A DNA stretch of 64,000 nt from Bacillota bacterium (lineage in GTDB: Bacteria; Bacillota; Bacilli; Alicyclobacillales; SLC66): NCBI GenBank assembly GCA_021828865.1, contig JAJZCW010000016.1, positions 18,339 to 82,338 on the forward strand, read 5' to 3'. Positions within the stretch are counted from its first letter, which is position 1, and each line of letters opens with the position of its first letter. A model generated the notes under the pieces. That model had not been told where the DNA came from and did no database searches. It saw only the letters and a list, made by a program, of their open reading frames with translations. The translations under genes were made by a program, and so were the position numbers. Positions 1-7,532 of this stretch are shown here, in pieces.

Positions 1-729
1 GATAGTAGACGTTGTCCTACTCAAATGATGACTCGAGTGATGCCGCAAAATGCGGCGAGTTTTGACCGGCGTTGCCAACATTTCAAAAGGATTTTGACCA
101 GCATACTTTCTATCGATCCGATTATGCGTGGTCTGGCTGGCTCCTGCTACGGTACGTTGCAAAATATCAGCGTAGGGAAGCTTCAGCACTTTACATAAGT
201 ACTTTGCCAATTCCTCCGCCTGGTTGTAGCCGCGATTCCCCTTTTTCACCGGATGCATCGGAACGGGAACTACCACGGCATTTCTTTCCGCCCCGTAATA
301 GCGCAGATACGCCTCCGTGATCCATTCCCCTAAAATTGGCAGTAGAGCTACACTCCCCTGATACTTATAAGCTTTGATCGCCTCTTCCACCGTGCCAAGG
401 TACCTTCCATAAGCCCTTGCCGAAAAAAACAAATGCTCGCTCGTCCGGCACTCATTGCATATCGGCCCTGCATCAGGTCGACCACAAATCCGGCATACGC
501 CCCCCATGATCTCCGTGATCCCTTCCTGACAGCGAGCACAAAGGTGAGCCCTGGACCAGCCTTTTGGCTCACGATGAAAAGGAAATTCGCACAATGGGCA
601 ATGAGCCGGTTCTGGAAAGAACAAATCCACGATGCGACCGAATAACGGATGAAGTCGCCGCTTCTCCATACCTAGATCCAATTGTCTATTTAAGCGATCA
701 TTCGCTGATGGTGGTAGTTTGGCAACCAT
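1..729 (-). CDS. comF: ComF family phosphoribosyltransferase-like protein, cut by the left edge
   Basis: The reading frame from 729 down to base 1 has no stop. It carries the ComF zinc finger (CPLC, CARC, CRIC, CNEC pairs) and the conserved VVPVPMHP and RGYNQAEELA stretches, followed by R.....QT...R..N. ComF proteins are needed for DNA uptake in competent bacteria and belong to the PRTase fold. The ATG at 729 follows a GGGGGA/AAGGA site; an in-frame ATG at 669 is an alternative. The family motif LLVDD(V/I)YTTGAT should come next, but in this frame the last 25 residues do not look like the family. A VGQRLL string that would fit lies one base out of frame at 3-20, so a frameshift is possible. 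It follows phoR on the same strand after a terminator. Confidence 0.8.
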   Translation of the reverse strand, partial: MVAKLPPSANDRLNRQLDLGMEKRRLHPLFGRIVDLFFPEPAHCPLCEFPFHREPKGWSRAHLCARCQEGITEIMGGVCRICGRPDAGPICNECRTSEHLFFSARAYGRYLGTVEEAIKAYKYQGSVALLPILGEWITEAYLRYYGAERNAVVVPVPMHPVKKGNRGYNQAEELAKYLCKVLKLPYADILQRTVAGASQTTHNRIDRKYAGQNPFEMLATPVKTRRILRHHSSHHLSRTTSTI

Positions 730-780
730 GTCCTTATTCCCCCATTTCAAATGTACAAGGAGAGACGCTTTTTCACCATC

Positions 781-806
781 AAAAAAAGGAGTATTCGCAC
801 TCCTTT
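781..806 (-). terminator. Rho-independent terminator after phoR
   Basis: Read on the minus strand this is an 8-bp perfect stem (AAAGGAGT / ACTCCTTT) with a 6-base loop, followed by a run of seven T. It lies about 50 bases after the phoR stop and separates the pho genes from comF. Confidence 0.8.
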
Positions 807-853
807 CCCATCAAACTTTGGAGAGTATGCTATTCATCCTCCGCATTCACCCA

Positions 854-2164
854 TCAAATCTCTTCTTCCGCCGTCACCTCAAGGCTCGCCACATCAAAGA
901 AAAACCTGCTCCCTTGATTCACCTGCGAACTCACGCCCACATGTCCGCCATGCGATTCCACCAGGTGCTTGACGATCGCAAGCCCGAGCCCCGTACCTCC
1001 CGACTGGCGGCTGCGTGCCTTATCCACCCGGTAAAACCGCTCAAACACCCTCCCGATATCGGAAGTCGGAATGCCAACGCCCGTATCTTCTACGGCAAAC
1101 ACTAAACGATCCGCAAACCGCTCGACCGACAGCGTAATGGTGCCACCCGCATGCGTGAATTGCAACGCATTGCTGACGAGGTTCATCAGAATCTGCTGCA
1201 AGCGGTCCCCATCAGCGTAGGCCAGGCACTCCCCATCGCAATCCACTTGATAAGCCAGCTGCACCCCAGCCTCGCCCGCCTGAAACGAATAAATGTCGAC
1301 GATTTTTTGCAGCATCCACTCCGCATCCACAGGTCCAAGGTGAAGTTCAATCTGTTTGGCCTCAATCCGCGACAAATCAAGCAAATCTTCTACCAGTCGC
1401 CCGATCCGGTCCGCTTCTTCACGCATGATTTCAATAAACTGCCTGGCCGTAGGCAAATCACTCAGTGCCCCGTCCAAAAGCGTCTCCGCAAAGCCTTTTA
1501 GCGCTGTGATCGGCGTCTTTAATTCATGGCTGACATTAGCCACAAAGTCGCTTCGCATATGCTCCAGGCGCTTCCACTCCGTCACGTCGTGGAGCAGCAC
1601 CACAGCCCCAGCTAATCCCCCACTCGCCTGACGGATGGGTGTCACGTGAGCTTCAATCGTCATTTCTTTAGGTTTATGCAGCTGGACTTCCCGCTTTTGC
1701 ACCTCTCCCCCCGCAATCGCCTCATCCACCAGTGACGAGAGTCCATAGTGGTGCCCCGCTTCCCAATGCCACCTGCCAACGATCTCCGCCTCGCTGATGC
1801 CCAGCAGTTCCTCTGTCGCCTGATTGACGAGGATGATCTTGCCCGCCTTATCGATCACGATCACGCCGCTCACCAAGTGGCTCATGATGCTGATCAGTTT
1901 GCTTCGCTCTTGGAGCGTTTCATCTCTTGCCGTTTCCAGTGAATCTAACACGTTATTCATTTGGTTGATCAAATCGCCAAGCTGCCCCTGCTCATACACC
2001 CAGGCATGAAGGTCGACGTGCTCCGAACGGCTTTTTTTTAAGATGAGAGAAAGCTCTCCCTGCACTTTTTGAATGTGTGCCAGCCGCTTAAAGAGAAACC
2101 CCGTCACCCCGACAAATACCACCGCCACCACGAGGGCGATTGGCCCAACAATGCTCCATCCCAA
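854..2164 (-). CDS. phoR: Sensor histidine kinase PhoR
   Basis: Membrane histidine kinase predicted to phosphorylate PhoP under phosphate limitation. From the N-terminus: one hydrophobic segment (about residues 5-25), a short linker, a PAS domain (GVIVIDKAGKIILVNQATEELLG region), the HisKA helix with the phosphoacceptor histidine in VSHELKTP, and an ATPase domain with N box (LVSNALQF), DTGVGIP and GTGLGLAI. The TTG at 2164 is chosen because GGGGGAG lies about 10 bases upstream; an upstream ATG at 2248 would overlap phoP by 77 bases. There is no second membrane segment or extracellular sensor loop, unlike B. subtilis PhoR, so sensing may go through PhoU and the transporter or the PAS domain. 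It follows phoP by 7 bases. Confidence 0.88.
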   Translation of the reverse strand: MGWSIVGPIALVVAVVFVGVTGFLFKRLAHIQKVQGELSLILKKSRSEHVDLHAWVYEQGQLGDLINQMNNVLDSLETARDETLQERSKLISIMSHLVSGVIVIDKAGKIILVNQATEELLGISEAEIVGRWHWEAGHHYGLSSLVDEAIAGGEVQKREVQLHKPKEMTIEAHVTPIRQASGGLAGAVVLLHDVTEWKRLEHMRSDFVANVSHELKTPITALKGFAETLLDGALSDLPTARQFIEIMREEADRIGRLVEDLLDLSRIEAKQIELHLGPVDAEWMLQKIVDIYSFQAGEAGVQLAYQVDCDGECLAYADGDRLQQILMNLVSNALQFTHAGGTITLSVERFADRLVFAVEDTGVGIPTSDIGRVFERFYRVDKARSRQSGGTGLGLAIVKHLVESHGGHVGVSSQVNQGSRFFFDVASLEVTAEEEI

Positions 2165-2171
2165 TTGACGC

Positions 2172-2870
2172 TTACTCCCCCCGGACGAACTTGTACCCCA
2201 CACCACGCACCGTTTTGATGTACTTAGGCAGCTTGGGATCGTCCTCAATTTTGTCGCGAAGGTGGCTAATGTGCACGTCCACTAGCCTGGTGTCGCCTGC
2301 GTATTCATACCCCCACACACGATCAAGCAACTGATCGCGGCTGACCACACGGTCCATATTTTTCAGCAAATAATGCAGCAAATCAAACTCCCGCGGTGTG
2401 AGTTCAATCACTTCCCCACGTACCATCACCTCATAGCGCTCCGGGTCAAGTCGCACATTTCCCACCACAAATTGCGCCGTTTCCTCCGGTCGCGAGGGAC
2501 TCTCATCCGATTTTCTCCGCAGCACCGCGCGCACCCTCGCCACGAGTTCTCGCGGACTAAAAGGCTTCGTCACATAGTCGTCCGCCCCTATTTCCAGTCC
2601 CAGCACGCGATCGATCTCTTCGCTCCTTGCCGTCAACATGATGATGGGGAGCTTTGACCCGTCCTGACGAAGCCGTTTGCACACTTCCACTCCGCTCAGT
2701 CCTGGCAACATCAAATCCAGCACCAAGAGATCCACTTCCCCCCGCGCCATCTCCATTGCCGTATTGCCGTCCGCAGCTGTCACTACCTCAAACCCCGCCT
2801 GCACTAGGTTGTACTCCACCAACTTTCTAATCGACTCTTCATCGTCGACGACCAACACTCGTTCACTCAT
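2172..2870 (-). CDS. phoP: Response regulator PhoP (OmpR family)
   Basis: DNA-binding response regulator of 232 residues. The receiver domain (1-120) shows the acidic pair (VVDDEE), the phosphoacceptor aspartate in LLVLDLMLPG, the T of LTAR and the K of TKPF. The C-terminal winged helix has the OmpR signature ELTPREFDLLHYL and ends VRGVGYKF. The start ATG overlaps the recD2 stop (ATGA), so the two are probably translationally coupled. PhoP controls phosphate starvation genes; its placement beside phoU and phoR supports the name. Confidence 0.92.
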   Translation of the reverse strand: MSERVLVVDDEESIRKLVEYNLVQAGFEVVTAADGNTAMEMARGEVDLLVLDLMLPGLSGVEVCKRLRQDGSKLPIIMLTARSEEIDRVLGLEIGADDYVTKPFSPRELVARVRAVLRRKSDESPSRPEETAQFVVGNVRLDPERYEVMVRGEVIELTPREFDLLHYLLKNMDRVVSRDQLLDRVWGYEYAGDTRLVDVHISHLRDKIEDDPKLPKYIKTVRGVGYKFVRGE

Positions 2871-5035
2871 CCGAGATCACCGCTTCCCTTCAACCGCTCC
2901 GATAAATGGGTATACCTTCTCATCGCATCCACTTTCTTCACCGCAAGCTCCAGCGCCGACTTTTGCCCCACAATCACAAGGAGCGACTTCGCCCTCGTCA
3001 TCGCCGTATACAGCAATTGGCGATAAAGCATCATCGCATGTTCGCGAAAGAGCGGCAGCACCACGCACGGATATTCGCTCCCTTGGCTTTTATGGACCGA
3101 CACCGCATACGCATGGACAATTTGTGAAAGTTCTGAACGCTCCAACCACACTTCCCTCGCATTCTCATCCCCGCCAAACGTGATGGCAAGGCGATCTTCT
3201 TCAATCGCCGTCACGATCCCCACATCGCCATTAAATATATCCCGGTCATAATCATTTTTGATATTCATAATTTTATCCTGCCAATAAAAAACGCGCCCGC
3301 CGCTCGTCAGTTTTGGTCCTTCCTGCCGCGTTAATCTCGCGCTCAAGCGTTCATTCAAGCGGTCGATCCCGCAATACCCTTTGCGCATCGGCGATAGTAC
3401 CTGCACATTTCGCTTTGCATCGGCTTTTAAGTAGCGTGGCAACCTCACAGCAGCCAGATCTGCCACTAGTTCCGCGGCACGTTCAGGATCATTTTCTTCA
3501 ATGAAAAAAAAGTCTCCGCTGCGCGTCCCTATATCAGGCATCCGTCCATTTCTCACCGCATGCGCCGCCGTGATGATCGCGCTGTTCTCGCCCTGCCGAT
3601 AAACGTGCGAGAGCGCGAACACGTGCGCCACACCCGATGCAATGAGATCCTGAAGGATTTGCCCTGGTCCCACCGCAGGCAATTGCTCCGGGTCGCCTAC
3701 CAGCACCAACCTCACCGTATCCGGCAATGCATCAAGCAGGTGCATAAAAAGCGGCGCATCGATCATCGAGGCTTCATCGACGATAAAAACGTCCCCTTCA
3801 AGTGGGTTGTCTCGTCCACGCATAAAATGCAGACCTGCGCCTTTTTGCTGTCCCACTTCGAGCAATCGGTGCAAGGTTTGCGCAGAATACCCTGTGCTCT
3901 CCGCAAGGCGCTGTGCGGCACGTCCAGTCGGCGCCGCAAGTACAGGACGAAGGCCACGCATTTCTGCTTCCTGCACGATAGCCTTGACGGTCGTGGTCTT
4001 CCCGGTGCCGGGACCGCCTGTGATGATCACGAGTGGTTCCTGCCAGATGGCTCTTGCCGCAGCCGCCTGCTCCGGCGCCAACTCATTTGCAACAGTGTGG
4101 GATTCCATTTCAAGCGGCTGTAATGATTGCTTATTTTTCTCTTGTAAAAAAGCTTGTAGCCGCGATGCGATACTAGTTTCCACCTTATACATGGGGAGCC
4201 CGTACACGGCGAGTTCTTCTCCGTATTGTTCCATCGCCACCGCCCGCCTTGCCATGAGGCGACTAGAGACCACTGCCACCTCTTCTGCTGGTAACCGAAG
4301 CAGTTCACCCGCGCGAGTGGTCCACTCGTCAATCGGCAAATAAAGATGGCCATCCTCCTCCGCTGCGCGTAGCACATGAATCAACGCTGCAGAGAGTCGC
4401 TCTGGCGAATGCTCTGAAATCCCCACCGCCTGCGCCATGCGATCCGCCGTGAGAAACCCAATCCCGCGCACGTCCTCAACCATTTGATAGGGGTGATGCT
4501 GCAGAATTTCCATCGCAGCGCTGCCACTCCCATAGCGGTCTGCGAGTTTATCCGCCAGATGTAGTGGCAATCCATGCCCACGCAAAAAAGCAGCCAAGCG
4601 CGCTACTTCCTGCGCCTCAGAGAATGACTGGATCAACTTGGCAGCCCTCGACTTACTAAGCGCGGCAACCTCCGCAAGACGCTCCGGCTCATGCATGAGC
4701 ACATCAATTGTCTGCACGCCAAAATGGCTCACGATCACTTTGGCCGTCTTTGGCCCTATTCCCTTAAACCTGCCACTTGCCAAAAAGCGCTCAATACCTA
4801 GTGCGCTTGTCGGCGCTTGTTCAGAGAAGGAATCCACCTGAAACTGTTTGCCGAACGAAGGATGAAATGCGTATCTGCCCACCAGTTCGTACTCGCCACC
4901 GAGGTGCAAATCCCGAAGGTTTCCCACTGCCCTCAGCGTGTCGCCGTTAAAGAGCCTTGCGCGAAGCACCGCAAATCCGCTGTCCTGCTCTACCAGAAAC
5001 TTTTCCGCCGTCACACGAATCCGTTCTGTAGCCAT
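2867..5035 (-). CDS. recD2: ATP-dependent 5'-3' helicase RecD2
   Basis: About 722 residues, the usual length for RecD2, the RecD-like helicase found outside RecBCD. The N-terminal part contains helix-hairpin-helix-like segments (FKGIGPKTAKVIVSHFG; VRGIGFLTADRMA). The motor has Walker A (GGPGTGKTTT), Walker B (VFIVDEASMID), GDPEQLP, and the late helicase motif VHKSQGSEYP followed by YTAMTRAK. The ATG at 5035 lies inside the phoU stop (TGATG), which fits translational coupling. RecD2 acts in DNA repair and replication-fork maintenance. Its place between phoU and phoP is unusual for a DNA repair enzyme. Confidence 0.92.
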   Translation of the reverse strand: MATERIRVTAEKFLVEQDSGFAVLRARLFNGDTLRAVGNLRDLHLGGEYELVGRYAFHPSFGKQFQVDSFSEQAPTSALGIERFLASGRFKGIGPKTAKVIVSHFGVQTIDVLMHEPERLAEVAALSKSRAAKLIQSFSEAQEVARLAAFLRGHGLPLHLADKLADRYGSGSAAMEILQHHPYQMVEDVRGIGFLTADRMAQAVGISEHSPERLSAALIHVLRAAEEDGHLYLPIDEWTTRAGELLRLPAEEVAVVSSRLMARRAVAMEQYGEELAVYGLPMYKVETSIASRLQAFLQEKNKQSLQPLEMESHTVANELAPEQAAAARAIWQEPLVIITGGPGTGKTTTVKAIVQEAEMRGLRPVLAAPTGRAAQRLAESTGYSAQTLHRLLEVGQQKGAGLHFMRGRDNPLEGDVFIVDEASMIDAPLFMHLLDALPDTVRLVLVGDPEQLPAVGPGQILQDLIASGVAHVFALSHVYRQGENSAIITAAHAVRNGRMPDIGTRSGDFFFIEENDPERAAELVADLAAVRLPRYLKADAKRNVQVLSPMRKGYCGIDRLNERLSARLTRQEGPKLTSGGRVFYWQDKIMNIKNDYDRDIFNGDVGIVTAIEEDRLAITFGGDENAREVWLERSELSQIVHAYAVSVHKSQGSEYPCVVLPLFREHAMMLYRQLLYTAMTRAKSLLVIVGQKSALELAVKKVDAMRRYTHLSERLKGSGDLG

Positions 5036-5694
5036 CAGGTATTGAGATCGCGGCGCACGCCTTCGACCATATAAATGACCCATTCGCCAATATTCGTGGC
5101 GTGATCCCCGATTCGCTCCAAATTTTGAGCAGCCAGCAAGAGCAGCGTGGCCTGCTGTACTGAAGATGGCGTCGAAATCATCAACAGCAGCAATTCCTGA
5201 AAGATTTGCCGGTACAGTGTATCCACTTGGTCATCAAGCTCCGCCAGCGATTCGGCCATGGCCACGTCCCTGCGGATAAAAGCGGTTAAGCCATCCCTCA
5301 CCATGGTTTCCACCAGTTTGGCCATCCGTGGGATGTCAATCAGCGGTTTGATCCAAGGCTGACTGTCCATCTGCAAAATGATTTTTGCCATGTCCACCGA
5401 ATGGTCTGCCATCCGTTCAAGATCCGTGACCGCCTTCAGGACCGTGCCCAAGATTCGCAAATCACTCGCAAGCGGCTGCTGAAGCGCAATCAGACTCAAT
5501 GACCTGGTTTCCAGATCAATCTCCATCTGATCGATTTGGTCGTCCCCGCGAATCACTTCCTGAGCCAACTCTTTATTTTGCTCGGTCAACACGCGTACCG
5601 CTTTAAAAATCGACTCCTCCACCAGCGCCCCCATACGAAGGAGGTCCTGCTGCAACACTTCAAGGTCATTATGAAATTGACGCCTTGCTTCCAT
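5035..5694 (-). CDS. phoU: Phosphate signalling protein PhoU
   Basis: 219 residues, all helical, with two PhoU repeats. Recognisable blocks are the N-terminal MRRQFHNDL-like start, DQIDQMEIDLE, LALQQPLASDLR and DLERMADHS in the first half, and the matching NLERIGDHATNI in the second half. These E..R..DH motifs bind metal clusters in PhoU. The protein represses Pho signalling when phosphate is plentiful by linking the Pst transporter to the kinase. It is the first gene of the phoU-recD2-phoP-phoR unit. No pst genes lie in the window. Confidence 0.9.
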   Translation of the reverse strand: MEARRQFHNDLEVLQQDLLRMGALVEESIFKAVRVLTEQNKELAQEVIRGDDQIDQMEIDLETRSLSLIALQQPLASDLRILGTVLKAVTDLERMADHSVDMAKIILQMDSQPWIKPLIDIPRMAKLVETMVRDGLTAFIRRDVAMAESLAELDDQVDTLYRQIFQELLLLMISTPSSVQQATLLLLAAQNLERIGDHATNIGEWVIYMVEGVRRDLNT

Positions 5695-5734
5695 TATTCA
5701 CTCCCCCTTTTTGTCCCATCAGGGGCTTCTTTAT

Positions 5735-5753
5735 TTTACAAGAAATTTGTAAA
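5735..5753. promoter_or_regulatory. Inverted repeat upstream of phoU, candidate operator
   Basis: Seven-base arms TTTACAA and TTGTAAA are separated by GAAAT, centred about 50 bases before the phoU start. The symmetry is perfect. It lies where the promoter of the pho unit should be, so it could be an operator. It does not obviously match the TT(A/C)ACA direct repeats of a Bacillus Pho box. The regulator is unknown. Confidence 0.4.
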
Positions 5754-5778
5754 GAATTTATAAACATCCCCATTATAT

Positions 5779-5804
5779 AAAAAAAAGAAAGCGCTTTAGC
5801 GCCT
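5779..5804 (-). terminator. Terminator after the 62-residue gene
   Basis: On the minus strand AGGCGC-TAAA-GCGCTT forms a 6-bp stem with one G-T pair, followed by TCTTTTTTTT. It lies 50 bases after the stop of the small gene at 5853 and before phoU. Confidence 0.65.
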
Positions 5805-5852
5805 CCCTTAAAAAAATGGCAACCGAAATTGCGCACCAATCACCTATCTTTA

Positions 5853-6041
5853 TTATTCACTCACCGCGTATTTTCGAATCATCGAAGGCGCGGCATGCTG
5901 TTGACGCATTAGCTCTATCAAGTCATTTTCTACAGTGCGCAACTCGTTTAGAATCACAAAGCGATGTGCCCCATCAGTAGCTAGCAACCAATCCTGCAAC
6001 AATCGTCGTTGCCGGAGTCGAAGGTGTTGAATGTCAGTCAT
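5853..6041 (-). CDS. Small hypothetical protein, 62 residues
   Basis: Unrecognised. A highly charged, probably helical protein starting MTDIQHLRLRQRR. The ATG has a strong GGGAGG site eight bases upstream, and a terminator follows, which together support a real gene. There is no signal peptide, membrane segment or cysteine pair. It is divergent from the XRE-TPR regulator at 6222, so the two could share a control region. The length and helical look recall small regulatory proteins such as Spo0E-type phosphatases, but the Spo0E signature is not present. Confidence 0.55.
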   Translation of the reverse strand: MTDIQHLRLRQRRLLQDWLLATDGAHRFVILNELRTVENDLIELMRQQHAAPSMIRKYAVSE

Positions 6042-6120
6042 TGAGTCATCCCTCCCTAACTTACCTTCCTCTCCATTTTAAATCAAAGAAATGTTAAGAT
6101 AAACTTATAAGTGTAATTTT

Positions 6121-6140
6121 TTTGTGAAATTTTTCGCAAA
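6121..6140. promoter_or_regulatory. CRP/FNR-type palindrome in the divergent region
   Basis: TTTGTGA-AATTTT-TCGCAAA is a near-perfect palindrome with the TGTGA-N6-T(C)GCA spacing of CRP/FNR-family sites. Its centre is about 55 bases upstream of the predicted start of transcription of the gene at 6222 and lies between two divergent genes. Confidence 0.4.
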
Positions 6141-6150
6141 CTATAGTGCC

Positions 6151-6179
6151 TTGCCAGATGAGCATTAATGATTTATGAT
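6151..6179 (+). promoter_or_regulatory. Sigma-A-like promoter of the XRE-TPR gene
   Basis: TTGCCA (6151-6156), 17-base spacer, TATGAT (6174-6179). It is followed by a GAGGT ribosome site just before the ATG at 6222. Confidence 0.6.
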
Positions 6180-6221
6180 CCCTTATAGATCAATTACATT
6201 TTAAGAAAATGAGGTAATGCC

Positions 6222-7478
6222 ATGTCTTCGCTGATCGGTCAAAGGATAAGAGAATTGCGCATTGCCCGCGGTATGTCGCAAACGCAACTCGCCAAGGGAA
6301 TTGTCACCCCCAGCATGATTAGCCAAATTGAGGCAGGGAAAGCTCATCCCTCCAACGCGTTATTAAAAAAATTAGCGAAACGCTTAGAGGCTCCTGAAGA
6401 TGCACTGACCATTGCCCCCTCTCAAGATGAGGCGATCATTGCCCGAATGGAGGTCGTCAATTCTTGTCTTACACTTGGAAGACTGGATGAAGCTGAAGAG
6501 CTAATTAATGAAGCGATGGATCTCTCCTCAGAGAACCTGGAGTTCCATTACTTGAAAGGTAAATTACTTCTTATCAAAAAAATGTATCCAGAGGCTTACG
6601 TGGAGTTCGAAACCGCACTGAAACTTTCAAGAGAACAGGGCCGGTTCGAATATTTGCCTGAACTTTACCTTTTTGAAGGAGATACGTACCAGGAAGTGGG
6701 AGACTACGACACTGCCATTCACCTTTATGATCAGGCGCTCCGTCATCTTCATAAGCACATGGAAAAAAGCGGCTTGCTTGAAGCCAGAATTTCGATGCGC
6801 ATGAGTGAAGCGAAGCAGGCACTGGGTGAGGAAACTGAAGCCAGACGCTATGCGGAACGGGCTGGCGAACGAGTGGCGCTCGGTGAACGTTCTAAAATGC
6901 TCGCACAAGAACAGTTGTCTCGCGCGATTGAGACGCTCTCCCATGGTAATGATGGGGAAGCCAAACGTCTCGCCTCCGAAGCACGTTCTTTATTTGACGT
7001 GTTCCACTGGCTTGAATCCTCTATAGAAGCAGAATTGATCCTCGTCCGACAAGCGCTTGAGCAAGGCGATATTGACTATGCGCGGGAACACCTTTTTTCC
7101 TGCGAAACAAGGAGCACCACGTTTGCCGATGAGTGTTTGCGCTCCCGCATGCTCTACTTGGAGAGTGAACTGGCATTTCAACAAGGCGAAGAGGAACACG
7201 GCTTAACCTTACTTGAGCAGACGCTCACCCTCTGTACCAGCCCGAATGATGATCGCAGCAAAGCCTATTTGCGTGGCGCGATCGTGGCAGAAAAATTGAA
7301 GAACTACGACCTTGCCATCACCTTTGCTGATGCGGCCTATTCGGAAAGCCTTCAACTCAATCAATTTGTGATGGCTGCGGATGCTTCTAAGATGTTGGCT
7401 AGGCTCTATCGAGACAGCGGTCAAGTGGAACGGGCAGAAAAGAGCTTGCGCGCGCTCGAAGCCAATTGCAGAGTTTAA
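6222..7478 (+). CDS. XRE-family helix-turn-helix regulator with TPR repeats
   Basis: 418 residues. Residues 1-65 form a typical Cro/CI-type helix-turn-helix (IRELRIARGMSQTQLAKG.....SMISQIEAGKAHPS). The rest is a run of about seven TPR-like helix pairs (for example EAEELINEAMDLSSENLEFHYLKGKLLL and YDTAIHLYDQALRHL). This layout is shared by quorum-peptide regulators of the PlcR/Rgg/Rap type and by many uncharacterised Bacillota regulators, so a peptide or protein ligand bound in the TPR groove is possible. No small peptide gene of the PapR kind was seen next to it. It is convergent with the GGDEF gene, with which it shares a terminator. Confidence 0.82.
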   Translation: MSSLIGQRIRELRIARGMSQTQLAKGIVTPSMISQIEAGKAHPSNALLKKLAKRLEAPEDALTIAPSQDEAIIARMEVVNSCLTLGRLDEAEELINEAMDLSSENLEFHYLKGKLLLIKKMYPEAYVEFETALKLSREQGRFEYLPELYLFEGDTYQEVGDYDTAIHLYDQALRHLHKHMEKSGLLEARISMRMSEAKQALGEETEARRYAERAGERVALGERSKMLAQEQLSRAIETLSHGNDGEAKRLASEARSLFDVFHWLESSIEAELILVRQALEQGDIDYAREHLFSCETRSTTFADECLRSRMLYLESELAFQQGEEEHGLTLLEQTLTLCTSPNDDRSKAYLRGAIVAEKLKNYDLAITFADAAYSESLQLNQFVMAADASKMLARLYRDSGQVERAEKSLRALEANCRV

Positions 7479-7482
7479 TACT

Positions 7483-7522
7483 AAAAAATCCAGGGACGAA
7501 AATACTCACCCCTGGATTTTTT
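7483..7522. terminator. Bidirectional terminator
   Basis: Arms AAAAAATCCAGGG (7483-7495) and CCCTGGATTTTTT (7510-7522) form a 13-bp stem with A and T runs at the two ends. It can stop transcription both from the XRE-TPR gene and from the convergent GGDEF gene. Confidence 0.88.
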
Positions 7523-7532
7523 ATTGGAAATG

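Noticed and set aside
564..1105. Plus-strand reading frames over comF and phoR
   Set aside because: They lie opposite recognisable minus-strand genes and show no family motifs; they are shadows.
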